From positions 9,307,501 to 9,371,500 of the forward strand of contig NC_056419.1 of assembly GCF_905147365.1 (NCBI RefSeq): a DNA stretch of 64,000 nt. Direction: 5' to 3'. The translations under genes and the position numbers were made by a program. The notes beneath the pieces were generated by a model. That model was not told where the DNA came from. It saw only the letters and a program-made list of their open reading frames with translations, and did not search any database. This DNA is from Aricia agestis (taxonomy: Eukaryota; Arthropoda; Insecta; Lepidoptera; Lycaenidae). Of this stretch, positions 33,423 through 46,437 are shown in pieces. How positions within the stretch are numbered: position 1 is the stretch's first letter; each line of letters begins with the position of its first letter.

Positions 33423-34013
33423 ATGTTCGACACCGAAGCACTGGACTGTGAACCCGGCTTTGAGAGAGCCCATCAAGAAAGAAAGCCAACATTCCGGAGG
33501 GAGAGACACCTGGCATCTGCCATCATAACAACCGAGATTGATTACGTATTCACTCACAAGGACAACTCCCATGCACTGCGCGCTCATCATAAGCAGGTAC
33601 TTGAAATCATTGAAGGGAAAACCGTTGAAGACCCCAAAGGGTTTCTTGCGTGGTGCTGTAGAAATCTTGAGAGATGGAGTTCCACAAACAAGGAAGATGA
33701 AGCCTTGCAAAGGAGAGCAGCTCTCATAGCCGTAAGGGCTATGGAAGTGTCGTACAGTCATTTCTATCGGGCTAAAGTACCCATCTTTCACCCTGGTGAC
33801 TTTCCGTTGTCCACATTATTTTCCAAATTGGCATCTAACTGGGACAATACTATTCGTGAGGTGTCCATGTCAGAGGACATCCATCAAGAAGTCACCACTG
33901 GATCCATAACAGTGGACTATGTTGGCGAGATCTGTGTTGTACACGTCCTTCCGACATCTTGTTATGTGGTACCCTATGCACTCGTGCTCTGCTTCTCAGA
34001 TATGTGTGCGTCG
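33423..34013 (+). pseudogene. L: Endogenous viral polymerase L, N-terminal part (single copy)
   Basis: The ATG at 33423 opens L, and this 197-codon piece is unique in the window. It continues in frame into copy A of the repeated core. L is the large multifunctional RNA-dependent RNA polymerase, capping and methylating enzyme. This part corresponds to the region before the conserved polymerase blocks and contains no stop. Assignment depends on continuity with the RdRp motifs downstream. Confidence 0.85.
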
Positions 34014-35737
34014 TGGTTTTCTGTTGACTGCTACACCTCCCTACACATGTCCAAGTATCCAGGGTTCAATCTATCAAATGAATTTCGACGCGTTTGGGGG
34101 CTTATGCGTGATCTTCTTATCACAGCGAGACAGAGCGCATATTCATTGCTAAAGGCTTGGCCTTCGCTCATCATCGGCTCCATATTAAGGGATCTGGAAG
34201 GAAGTTCTGCCTTCTTGAACACACTGACCGAGGATTTTCCCACCATGATCAAGAACACAGGTCTTTTTCGAGAGATGACAGCGACTATAACCAGCCCACA
34301 ACACGCAATGCTAAAGTTAGAAATGGCCGGTTTATGGAAAGTTATGGGCCATCCAATCGTAAACATGTCGCTTAGCACAACCGCATGGCGAAGAAAGGGG
34401 ACTGTCATGAAACCCAACTTAACTGGAGCATCCGTAAAAATAAGCAACATGTTCAAAAAAGAGTTTTGCAGGCAGTATTTCAAAACACACAAAAGGTGGC
34501 CCAACGTACAGATGAGCCCCTCTGTCAACCCTGACATCCGATCCAGCTGGCATACTAATGATTGGGGGGAGGCGCTGTCCCATCAGTGGGATCCGGAAAA
34601 CTTCAGTGAAGTAGAGCTTCTGAAGAACTTCGAGTTCAATTACTACATCGACACGATAGATATAATATCGGACAAAGCCATAATACCCAAATTATCAGAG
34701 TGGGTACACTCTCCTGGTACACAATCCTGTACTCAGCTCACAAATGTCAGACTACCGCTTCACTGTTAGGCCAAGGAGATAACCAAGTAATTCTCCTGCG
34801 GATCCCTTCTCTCTCTTGTCTATCAGACCCGTGAACCCAAAGCTACTCTGTAAACTATGGCAACTCTCAAACATAGGAGTACGAGAGAAGGTAATAGGTA
34901 AATTTGCCACATCACGCTCTATACAAAGCGCATCAATGGGGACTTGGATAAATGAGAGTCAACTCTGGAGGGCCATAACTGCGCTGGAGGCTAGAACAGT
35001 GAGATATTATCTTCAAAGAAAAAACTCTCCGTTTACACATCGCTTGGAACAGGCACCGTGTGTCACCGTACTGACGCAATTAATACGTGAGGAACTCTGG
35101 GGGATGCAGTTAGAGGGCATCACAATGCCAACCCCTTGCGATCAATTGATGATGGTTCCTTGGAAAAACCTACCTGAGAGCCTGGCTCCATCAGCTATAA
35201 TGATAGGATGGTTGGGAGAACCTCACGTCAACTTCTTCTTTCTTTTCTTTCTTTCTAAAGCTAAAAAGTTGGGTAAAGGGGAGCAGGGGATTACAAGACC
35301 TTTTAGAGAAGTTGATAGAGAAGAAAACGATGATCCCTTTGTCCGAATTAGAGCCCTACAACTCGCAAGTTTATTCCGGAATGCTTGCACACAGACTGCC
35401 CTACCCCGCTTTAAGGAGAGGTGGGATGTGGAACGGATGCACGAACCTGCTCACATGGATGAGGATTGTGTCCGACACTGCTACTAATTATGCCAAGAAA
35501 GGACAAAACTATAATCTGTGTTTCCAAGAGATCTTCTTATACGGCCAAGCTGTTCTTTCTGAGTGGTACCGAGAATATGGTTACGTCCCCGCCACTACAG
35601 CTTTGATTATAGCTAAAAAATGCTGCGTGTGGGAGTTGCCCCCGGAGGAGTTCACGCTAGAACGCACAACATATACCGGTGTAACCCTTATAAAGGTCTT
35701 GGAAAATGTGACGCAGATAGAAGACAGACACCTTGTA
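34014..35737 (+). pseudogene. L: Viral L core, tandem copy A (internally deleted)
   Basis: The copy is 1724 bp instead of 3202. Compared with copy B it lacks 662 bp (B 36434-37095), 739 bp (B 37183-37921) and 123 bp (B 38344-38466). These are replaced by 13, 2 and 25 nt of filler at 34710-34722, 34810-34811 and 35234-35258, and 6 nt are added near 35277. The arithmetic closes exactly. The GDNQ codons survive at 34775-34786 but are out of frame with the upstream piece, which stops at 34769. The PYIGSQT motif of the capping domain is lost. About eight substitutions separate A from B over 1678 aligned bases. A lacks the TGA that breaks B and C. Confidence 0.85.
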
Positions 35738-38700
35738 TGGTTTTCTGTTGACTGCTACACCTCCCTACACATGTCCAAGTATCCAGGGTTCAATCTATCA
35801 AATGAATTTCGACGCGTTTGGGGGCTTATGCGTGATCTTCTTATCACAGCGAGACAGAGCGCATATTCATTGCTAAAGGCTTGGCCTTCGCTCATCATCG
35901 GCTCCATATTAAGGGATCTGGAAGGAAGTTCTGCCTTCTTGAACACACTGACCGAGGATTTTCCCACCATGATCAAGAACACAGGTCTTTTTCGAGAGAT
36001 AACAGCGACTATAACCAGCCCACAACACGCAATGCTAAAGTTAGAAATGGCCGGTTTATGAAAAGTTATGGGCCATCCAATCGTAAACATGTCGCTTAGC
36101 ACAACCGCATGGCGAAGAAAGGGGACTGTCATGAAACCCAACTTAACTGGAGCATCCGTAAAAATAAGCAACATGTTCAAAAAAGAGTTTTGCAGGCAGT
36201 ATTTCAAAACACACAAAAGGTGGCCCAACGTACAGATGAGCCCCTCTGTCAACCCTGACATCCGATCCAGCTGGCATACTAATGATTGGGGGGAGGCGCC
36301 GTCCCATCAGTGGGATCCGGAAAACTTCAGTGAAGTAGAGCTCCTGAAGAACTTCGAGTTCAATTACTACATCGACACGATAGATATAATATCGGACAAA
36401 GCCATAATACCCAAATTATCAGAGTGGGTACACGAATACGATAGGAAGGCATACCGCACTCTCCATGGTTCCTTCCCAACAGCTCCCACCCCAACCACTA
36501 AAAGCGTCGTTATGCACTTTCTGCAGACAGAGATCTTTGACTGCAAAGAGATAATAACCCTTATCGACCAGGGAGTGGTACCACATGAATGGAGGGTGAT
36601 GGTGGCAGTTCCTAAGGAAAGGGAGTTTAAGGAATAGGACGCCCGCTGCTACGGGAAGATGACGCCAGAGATGAGAGCATACCAGGTGGTGACCGAGAAG
36701 AATATTGCCGAGACCATCTTTCGGTACATTAAACATCAGTCTATGACCCTCTCAGAGGAGCAACTTATAAAGACCCTAAATCGGATGAGTAACCCAGGTG
36801 ACGACCATAGCTATGTAAATATAATCATCGACTTTTCATCGTGGTGTACGCATTTTCGTGCCGAACTACTTGATGCACTCTTCAAGAATATCGATTCTCT
36901 ATTTGGTCTAAACAATGTCTACGGGTTTACCCACACGTTTCCTCTCATCTCTGTGCTGTTATTTCAGGATAGGTACTGTCCACCTAGACAGAGCCATGAC
37001 GGAAGACCTGAGGATGGACCCCGATGCGTGCATAGCCCTGAGGCATGGCTCGAGGGGCTCAGGCAAAAGGGATGGACACTTGCCACACTGCTATTAATCC
37101 TGTACTCAGCTCACAAATGTCAGACTACCGCTTCACTGTTAGGCCAAGGAGATAACCAAGTAATTCTCCTGCGGATCCCTTCAGCCTCATTTCTTGCAGA
37201 ACACGGTCTATACAAATCAATTTATGACTCACCTTGAGGAGATTTGCACCGAGGCTGGCATTGTAATAAAAGTTCCCGAATCCTGGGTGTCTCGAAGACT
37301 CCTTGAGTATGGCAGGAGGTATTATTTAGATGGAGTACACGTTAGCTCAGCCCTAAAGAAAGCTTCGCGCATCACGAGTGAAGCTAACTTGACCGTACCC
37401 ACCCTAAACACCGTTATAGCAGGCCTCTACTCAAGCGGGGCATCAATAGCCTCTGACGACATCACCCCCATCCCGGCATATTTATTGACAACTTTTTTCT
37501 CCGCTCTGACACTGTTTAGGTCTGTGCCTTCTTGCCAGACCCAGTCAGATGAATGGCTCATTGTCCTGCTACTCATGAGCCGTTCTATTGGTGGATACCC
37601 CACTGTCCTATTCCCCCAATTCGCACTTAGAGCCACACAAGACACCCTTAGCTTGGCACTAAGCACTATGAAACACTTGCTAACCATCCCTTCCTTTATG
37701 TCTAGCGTGCACGATCTGCTTGACATAGGAAAGCCAGATCAGGTAGACACCCTGCAGTTGATAAAGGATCCTGGGAGCATCCCCCTAAGACTCCCAACTC
37801 AACCTGAGAACTTCTTTAGGCGGATGCTGAAGGAGGCTCTGCCACACATCATTCAGAATAAGACCATGGCATTGATCTTTAATAGCAGAGCAGAAGAAGA
37901 GGAGGCTAAGCTGAAAGCAGATCTCTTGTCTATCAGACCCGTGAACCCAAAGCTACTCTGTAAACTATGGCAACTCTCAAACATAGGAGTACGAGAGAAG
38001 GTAATAGGTAAATTTGCCACATCACGCTCTATACAAAGCGCATCAATGGGGACTTGGATAAATGAGAGTCAACTCTGGAGGGCCATAACTGCGCTGGAGG
38101 CTAGAACAGTGAGATATTATCTTCAAAGAAAAAACTCTCCGTTTACACATCGCTTGGAACAGGCACCGTGTGTCACCGTACTGACGCAATTAATACGTGA
38201 GGAACTCTGGGGGATGCAGTTAGAGGGCATCACAATGCCAACCCCTTGCGATCAATTGATGATGGTTCCTTGGAAAAACCTACCTGAGAGCCTGGCTCCA
38301 TCAGCTATAATGATAGGATGGTTGGGAGAACCTCACGTCAACTGCTTTTATCAACGGGGTCCGCGCACACCTTATATAGGCTCTCAAACGCATGTTCGTG
38401 CTCGCCGGGCTGCTTCACAGGTCTTGGAAGTTGGAAGCATCATCGAGAACATTAAGGCTCTTTTAGAGCTAAAAAGTTGGGTAAGCAGGGGATTACAAGA
38501 CCTTTTAGAGAAGTTGATAGAGAAGAAAACGATGATCCCTTTGTCCGAATTAGAGCCCTACACCTCGCAAGTTTATTCCGGAATGCTTGCACACAGACTG
38601 CCCTACCCCGCTTTAAGAAGAGGTGGGATGTGGAACGGATGCACGAACCTGCTCACATGGATGAGGATTGTGTCCGACACTGCTACTAATTATGCCAAGA

Positions 38701-38939
38701 AAGGACAAAACTATAATCTGTGTTTCCAAGAGATCTTCATAAACGGCCAAGCTGTTCTTTCTGAGTGGTACCGAGAATATGGTTACGTCCCCGCCACTAC
38801 AGCTTTGATTATAGCTAAAAAATGCTGCGTGTGGGAGTTGCCCCCGGAGGAGTTCACGCTAGAACGCACAACATATACCGGTGTAACCCTTATAAAGGTC
38901 TTGGAAAATGTGACGCAGATAGAAGACAGACACCTTGTA
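35738..38939 (+). pseudogene. L: Viral L core, tandem copy B (full length, broken)
   Basis: The 3202-bp copy encodes the RdRp and capping core. GDNQ, the polymerase active-site motif of mononegaviral L, is at 37148-37159. The capping-domain motifs PYIGSQT (about 38369-38389) and HR (38592-38597) follow. An in-frame TGA lies at 36059-36061, an in-frame TAG at 36635-36637, and the reading frame changes in the 37180-37240 interval just after GDNQ. From 37194 the new frame runs open for 689 codons through the copy boundary into copy C. The B/C junction is seamless. Confidence 0.9.
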
Positions 38940-41900
38940 TGGTTTTCTGTTGACTGCTACACCTCCCTACACATGTCCAAGTATCCAGGGTTCAATCTAT
39001 CAAATGAATTTCGACGCGTTTGGGGGCTTATGCGTGATCTTCTTATCACAGCGAGACAGAGCGCATATTCATTGCTAAAGGCTTGGCCTTCGCTCATCAT
39101 CGGCTCCATATTAAGGGATCTGGAAGGAAGTTCTGCCTTCTTGAACACACTGACCGAGGATTTTCCCACCATGATCAAGAACACAGGTCTTTTTCGAGAG
39201 ATAACAGCGACTATAACCAGCCCACAACACGCAATGCTAAAGTTAGAAATGGCCGGTTTATGAAAAGTTATGGGCCATCCAATCGTAAACATGTCGCTTA
39301 GCACAACCGCATGGCGAAGAAAGGGGACTGTCATGAAACCCAACTTAACTGGAGCATCCGTAAAAATAAGCAACATGTTCAAAAAAGAGTTTTGCAGGCA
39401 GTATTTCAAAACACACAAAAGGTGGCCCAACGTACAGATGAGCCCCTCTGTCAACCCTGACATCCGATCCAGCTGGCATACTAATGATTGGGGGGAGGCG
39501 CCGTCCCATCAGTGGGATCCGGAAAACTTCAGTGAAGTAGAGCTCCTGAAGAACTTCGAGTTCAATTACTACATCGACACGATAGATATAATATCGGACA
39601 AAGCCATAATACCCAAATTATCAGAGTGGGTACACGAATACGATAGGAAGGCATACCGCACTCTCCATGGTTCCTTCCCAACAGCTCCCACCCCAACCAC
39701 TAAAAGCGTCGTTATGCACTTTCTGCAGACAGAGATCTTTGACTGCAAAGAGATAATAACCCTTATCGACCAGGGAGTGGTACCACATGAATGGAGGGTG
39801 ATGGTGGCAGTTCCTAAGGAAAGGGAGTTTAAGGAATAGGACGCCCGCTGCTACGGGAAGATGACGCCAGAGATGAGAGCATACCAGGTGGTGACCGAGA
39901 AGAATATTGCCGAGACCATCTTTCGGTACATTAAACATCAGTCTATGACCCTCTCAGAGGAGCAACTTATAAAGACCCTAAATCGGATGAGTAACCCAGG
40001 TGACGACCATAGCTATGTAAATATAATCATCGACTTTTCATCGTGGTGTACGCATTTTCGTGCCGAACTACTTGATGCACTCTTCAAGAATATCGATTCT
40101 CTATTTGGTCTAAACAATGTCTACGGGTTTACCCACACGTTTCCTCTCATCTCTGTGCTGTTATTTCAGGATAGGTACTGTCCACCTAGACAGAGCCATG
40201 ACGGAAGACCTGAGGATGGACCCCGATGCGTGCATAGCCCTGAGGCATGGCTCGAGGGGCTCAGGCAAAAGGGATGGACACTTGCCACACTGCTATTAAT
40301 CCTGTACTCAGCTCACAAATGTCAGACTACCGCTTCACTGTTAGGCCAAGGAGATAACCAAGTAATTCTCCTGCGGATCCCTTCAGCCTCATTTCTTGCA
40401 GAACACGGTCTATACAAATCAATTTATGACTCACCTTGAGGAGATTTGCACCGAGGCTGGCATTGTAATAAAAGTTCCCGAATCCTGGGTGTCTCGAAGA
40501 CTCCTTGAGTATGGCAGGAGGTATTATTTAGATGGAGTACACGTTAGCTCAGCCCTAAAGAAAGCTTCGCGCATCACGAGTGAAGCTAACTTGACCGTAC
40601 CCACCCTAAACACCGTTATAGCAGGCCTCTACTCAAGCGGGGCATCAATAGCCTCTGACGACATCACCCCCATCCCGGCATATTTATTGACAACTTTTTT
40701 CTCCGCTCTGACACTGTTTAGGTCTGTGCCTTCTTGCCAGACCCAGTCAGATGAATGGCTCATTGTCCTGCTACTCATGAGCCGTTCTATTGGTGGATAC
40801 CCCACTGTCCTATTCCCCCAATTCGCACTTAGAGCCACACAAGACACCCTTAGCTTGGCACTAAGCACTATGAAACACTTGCTAACCATCCCTTCCTTTA
40901 TGTCTAGCGTGCACGATCTGCTTGACATAGGAAAGCCAGATCAGGTAGACACCCTGCAGTTGATAAAGGATCCTGGGAGCATCCCCCTAAGACTCCCAAC
41001 TCAACCTGAGAACTTCTTTAGGCGGATGCTGAAGGAGGCTCTGCCACACATCATTCAGAATAAGACCATGGCATTGATCTTTAATAGCAGAGCAGAAGAA
41101 GAGGAGGCTAAGCTGAAAGCAGATCTCTTGTCTATCAGACCCGTGAACCCAAAGCTACTCTGTAAACTATGGCAACTCTCAAACATAGGAGTACGAGAGA
41201 AGGTAATAGGTAAATTTGCCACATCACGCTCTATACAAAGCGCATCAATGGGGACTTGGATAAATGAGAGTCAACTCTGGAGGGCCATAACTGCGCTGGA
41301 GGCTAGAACAGTGAGATATTATCTTCAAAGAAAAAACTCTCCGTTTACACATCGCTTGGAACAGGCACCGTGTGTCACCGTACTGACGCAATTAATACGT
41401 GAGGAACTCTGGGGGATGCAGTTAGAGGGCATCACAATGCCAACCCCTTGCGATCAATTGATGATGGTTCCTTGGAAAAACCTACCTGAGAGCCTGGCTC
41501 CATCAGCTATAATGATAGGATGGTTGGGAGAACCTCACGTCAACTGCTTTTATCAACGGGGTCCGCGCACACCTTATATAGGCTCTCAAACGCATGTTCG
41601 TGCTCGCCGGGCTGCTTCACAGGTCTTGGAAGTTGGAAGCATCATCGAGAACATTAAGGCTCTTTTAGAGCTAAAAAGTTGGGTAAGCAGGGGATTACAA
41701 GACCTTTTAGAGAAGTTGATAGAGAAGAAAACGATGATCCCTTTGTCCGAATTAGAGCCCTACACCTCGCAAGTTTATTCCGGAATGCTTGCACACAGAC
41801 TGCCCTACCCCGCTTTAAGAAGAGGTGGGATGTGGAACGGATGCACGAACCTGCTCACATGGATGAGGATTGTGTCCGACACTGCTACTAATTATGCCAA

Positions 41901-42141
41901 GAAAGGACAAAACTATAATCTGTGTTTCCAAGAGATCTTCATAAACGGCCAAGCTGTTCTTTCTGAGTGGTACCGAGAATATGGTTACGTCCCCGCCACT
42001 ACAGCTTTGATTATAGCTAAAAAATGCTGCGTGTGGGAGTTGCCCCCGGAGGAGTTCACGCTAGAACGCACAACATATACCGGTGTAACCCTTATAAAGG
42101 TCTTGGAAAATGTGACGCAGATAGAAGACAGACACCTTGTA
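38940..42141 (+). pseudogene. L: Viral L core, tandem copy C (full length, broken)
   Basis: I saw no difference from copy B. It shares both stops (39261-39263 and 39837-39839) and the frame change at about 40382-40442. GDNQ is at 40350-40361 and HR at 41794-41799. After the frame change an 868-codon ORF (40396-43002) runs through the boundary into the single-copy C-terminal part. Identity with B, including shared lesions, places the B/C duplication after the lesions and very recently, unless it is an assembly artefact. Confidence 0.9.
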
Positions 42142-44067
42142 CCGCATAACATCGAAACGAATCCCAGGTTATCCTACTCCGTGCATGCAGCGCATAAACT
42201 CGCTGCATGGATCTTGCATATCCGATCCGAGGAGTTCGTTACATCCTTAGAAAACAGGGCTATAGCTGAGAGTGTCCATGCGTCCTTTCTGAATTTGACG
42301 GAATGTAAGGGAATTCAACTGAGTGTATTGCTCCCTTCGTTAACATTTTACCTTTGGATCTACGATACAACTTTCAAGACTAGACGAACAACTTACTTTG
42401 ACTCTATATTCTCCCGCAACAAAACAGCGTATGATGTCTTTCTAGATACAGTGATGGCCTGTGGTAAAGCAGGAGAATTGTATTCTATCGCAGGCATATC
42501 GGCATCCCGCCGTGAAAGAGATTTGAGAGATGTTCTTTATATGGCATTAACGAGATATGTGGATGATGGCTTCATGTCCCTAATAAGCAGAGGAGCTTAC
42601 TTAACTCCAGATAATGCTGAAAAGGTCCTCCCTCGCATGGTGAGAGCTGTCCTCCACGTCCTGGGCGAGCCCGCTCCACCCAGGAGCCTGGTGACGTACC
42701 AGGACCACATTGAATATGTTAGTGAATTAGCACCTGCAATCCGTCAACACATCCCTATAAGAGTTGTGCACACAGAAGAGGAGTCTGTTAGCTATGTCAG
42801 ATCTGTAGAGGAGACTGCGGATCCCCATGATATCCTATATACCTACTTATCCATGTTCCGAACCATTACAGAGAATAAGAATCAGCCAGACCGTCCTGAA
42901 TATGGCCAGAGTGTACAGCTTGCCACAGGTAGGGGTATCATTGCTCTTGTTGTTGCAGACCTGGACGCTCCCAGAAGATCTAGAACAAATTGTGACTCTT
43001 AGAGATGAGAAAGGGTTTCTTTTTAATGCAGCTCAGCATGTGTTGTCTCTACCCGGTTACCCTCATTGGCATGGAGCTTCACCAGAGTCTAACATTTGGG
43101 AAAGAGGTCCACTGGCCTGCGCCCGCCACAGATCCATGCAAGTCCAGGCTAATAATAGAGGGACTCTACACTAGTATTCTCTTAACGGAAGAAGAAGCTT
43201 ATAACACGCATTCATGAAGGTAGGAAGAGAACACTTATAATTTATGGGGATATTCCTCAAGAAGAAAATCTACGCAGACATCTGATAGATAGTACGTGCA
43301 TAGTAATGAGTCCAGCCACTAGCATATCTCGCAACGAAGAACTTAGGAATGTGTCTGTCTACACCCTCAATGTTGTGCCTCCTATGTCTCTGACAGAAGG
43401 TCCTGCTGGATCGGCGTGGATGATCATGAACCCAATAGAGAACATCCCCACCGTCTCTGCGTTGGGATTCTCTCCTCATCTACGAAGCGTAAATACAGTC
43501 CTATCATGGGCAGAGCCCCACATCAGATGCTCTTTAACCAACAGTATATCTTGTTTCAACATGTTCCGGGATCTTACCGCTGTGTTATCTCATCTCCCGG
43601 GGTCTCTACATATGCTCAATCAGCTAGTGCAAGACATCATCATAGATTCTGCAGGGCGTCTGAAGCAAGAGGTCACAGACAAGCAGGAATATGGGTGCAA
43701 TCCTAGAGCAGAGGATGAGGGTGGGAGACAACTATCGACTGAAAACCGAGTAGGAACCAAGATTTATATGCTATGGATCATTCTCAAGATTGTGATCAAG
43801 TCAGACTTCAATATTCAAAGAGTATCCAGTATTAGATCCGCTCATCTGCATTATCACCAGCATCATAGCAGAGTATGTTATCGCTCCTCCTGCGGGCGTG
43901 ATGAGGACGCAGTACTGATAAAAGGGAAAAACCTTGCTGTGGAATGGGCTAACAAGCATTTATCCTTGCTGCATGTTTACTCTGCCTTCATAGAAAGAGT
44001 TGGTTCCACTGTCCAATATAGAGGGCCTCACATACGCACATTGGATGCTGATTACCTGGACTCTTAA
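42142..44067 (+). pseudogene. L: Endogenous viral polymerase L, C-terminal part (single copy)
   Basis: This piece of about 640 codons should hold the connector, methyltransferase and C-terminal domains. The frame is open to 43002, then the coding signal jumps between frames (42827-43174, 43005-43217, 43306-44067), so at least two frameshifts are present. The last frame closes at 44065-44067, 63 nt before the L poly(A) signal. I did not identify individual methyltransferase residues with confidence. Confidence 0.75.
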
Positions 44068-44129
44068 TGATGCAGCCAAGCCCATCCTCCTGCACCACGC
44101 ATCTCATCTCCTTACTTTGAATCTCTCGC

Positions 44130-44142
44130 ATCTTTAGAAAAA
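44130..44142 (+). terminator. Viral L gene-end signal
   Basis: 'atctttagaaaaa' repeats the junction motif but no 'tgacc' gene start follows, as expected for the last gene before the trailer. Confidence 0.65.
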
Positions 44143-44687
<545 letters not shown>

Positions 44688-44701
44688 AAATAAGTATGTC
44701 A
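44688..44701 (+). repeat. Target-site duplication, 3' copy
   Basis: Exact 14-bp repeat of 30090-30103. The repeat interrupted at 30103 resumes immediately after with 'ccatggcaacgtcgatcgct'. Because an A tract precedes it, the true boundary may shift by up to three bases. Confidence 0.85.
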
Positions 44702-45421
44702 CCATGGCAACGTCGATCGCTATCCCGTCGCACAAACAAATGCACTTATCAATATAAAAAGTACCCAGTAGCCGATTCTCAGACCCACTGGATATGCATA
44801 TAAAATTTGGTAAAAATCAGTAAAGCCGTTTCGGAGGAGTACGCGGACTAACATTGTGACACGAGAATTTTATATATAAGAAAATCCAGTATAATAAATT
44901 TCAACAAATAAAAAACGTTGAGTACGACACCAGTAGGGTTCAAGAATTCGAAAAAATCGCACTAATTCAACAATTTCAAATGTTTATAAGAGTGTACCAA
45001 TGTTGATTTGTAACCGTCATTTTTTACACCCCTTTACAGCAAAATACGACAAAATATGACTAGATGCTGCAGAGGTAAAGTGCTCCAAGGCTTTAAATGA
45101 ACGTGGCGAGAAAAGGAACTAACGCTGTTTTCATACAAAAACGTCATTTTTGAGAGTTCACCTTTAACAGCAGGCAGCAGCGCCCATCGACATATTCATT
45201 TAAAGCCTTGTCGAGCTGTAATATTAACAAAAATAATGGCGGCTCACTTTAAGGCGCAATAAATAATTGTGCTATCAAAGAAATTTATTCATAGACAGGA
45301 GGACCTCCGTTATTTGGGCAGGTCAATATTGCTAGTCGTTATCCTCTAACCTTTAGATCATAACCGGACAAAATCATCATCTGCCTCTGAATAATTTTCT
45401 CTGATAGTAACATCGAGGAAA
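44702..45421. other. Repeat-derived spacer
   Basis: The second half of the interrupted target repeat runs to about 44873. The inverted arm of the TIR element follows (44906-44956). A foldback MITE lies at about 45086-45220 (ends 'tgctccaaggctttaaatga' and its complement, 'aaaacgtcattttt' inside). Half of that MITE recurs near 55210-55262. No exon is seen. Confidence 0.6.
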
Positions 45422-45541
45422 TTGATTCCTATGCAGTTGACGGACCTACGTCATTTGGCCGGAATATGTCATTTCAATGTAAGTTGTGATCTGTCGGCTG
45501 GGTATGACATAACGCGACTAAATTACATAGGAATCAACTTC
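45422..45541. mobile_element. MITE family B, right copy
   Basis: TIRs 'attgattcctatg' and its complement bound about 120 bp. The flanking 'ctctgatagta' occurs on both sides (near 45399 and 45540), which may be a target duplication. The left copy is at 29313-29440 in inverted orientation. Confidence 0.65.
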
Positions 45542-45850
45542 TCTGATAGTACATTATAATAACGACCATAGAACAAATAAGTACATATTACTATTATGTT
45601 TATTGCAATTCTCACATATTTAAAATGGTCCTCTATCAAGGAATACAGCAGGTATTTATTAAAATGTACTTATATCTACTTTTCTATCACAATGTCTTTA
45701 TGGATACTACAGATATTCCCTTTCGACGCATAATGTGGAACACACAGAGAGTTAACTATTTTTTTTTTTTTTTTACACCTTTTGTGACATACACTATTAT
45801 TGCTATAAGACAATGAAGACAATATTTCCGAGTTTTTTCTCAATTAACAT

Positions 45851-46429
45851 TAGGGTTGCTGAGGATTCCTCTTCCGATTCCTCATAATGCGGAAGTTCCG
45901 CAATATTTTAGGTTCCTCAATATATAAACAATAAAATAAAAAAAATCCTCTTCCGCTATCGCTTCCTCAAAATTTTAGAGGAATTTATGAGGAATATCAC
46001 TGCGCATGCGCGTCGCGTACGGCGTATCCAATCATGGCAACGCACACGCCAGAGAGCGAGAATTGTACCATTCACTCATCTTTTTTTTGTGTGCGCGTGT
46101 TGTGTATATTACTGAACTCCTCCTTAACTGCTGGACTGATTTTGATAATTCCTTATTGTGTGTGTTTTGAGAATGGTTTAGATTCATAGTTTGGTCCACT
46201 GAAAAATGCCCTTTTAATTATTTTTGTGTAATGTATGTACCTAGTTATGTACAGACAGGACAAAGGCTTTTGGGTTGGATCCGCTAGTATTTATAATTTC
46301 CTATCATCCCATTCCTCATCCGCATCCTCTTCCTCAAAAAATATCCTCTTCCTCATCCGCATCCTCTAAATTTGCGCGTGACAATTCCCCTTCCTCCTCT
46401 TCCTCATAATGACTTCCTCAACAACCCTA
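45851..46429. mobile_element. hAT-type element with CCTCTTCC subterminal repeats
   Basis: The ends 'tagggttgctgaggattcc' and (reverse) 'tagggttgttgaggaagtc' are TIRs. The flanks are perfect 8-bp copies 'attaacat' at 45843-45850 and 46430-46437. Many 'cctcttcc' and 'cctcatcc' motifs crowd both ends, like the subterminal transposase-binding repeats of hAT elements. No transposase is present, so it is non-autonomous. Confidence 0.85.
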
Positions 46430-46437
46430 ATTAACAT

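Noticed and set aside
34031..34537. 168-codon minus-strand ORF, repeated at 35755-36261 and 38957-39463
   Set aside because: It is the antisense of the triplicated L segment. Three identical copies reflect the duplication and not conservation of a gene.
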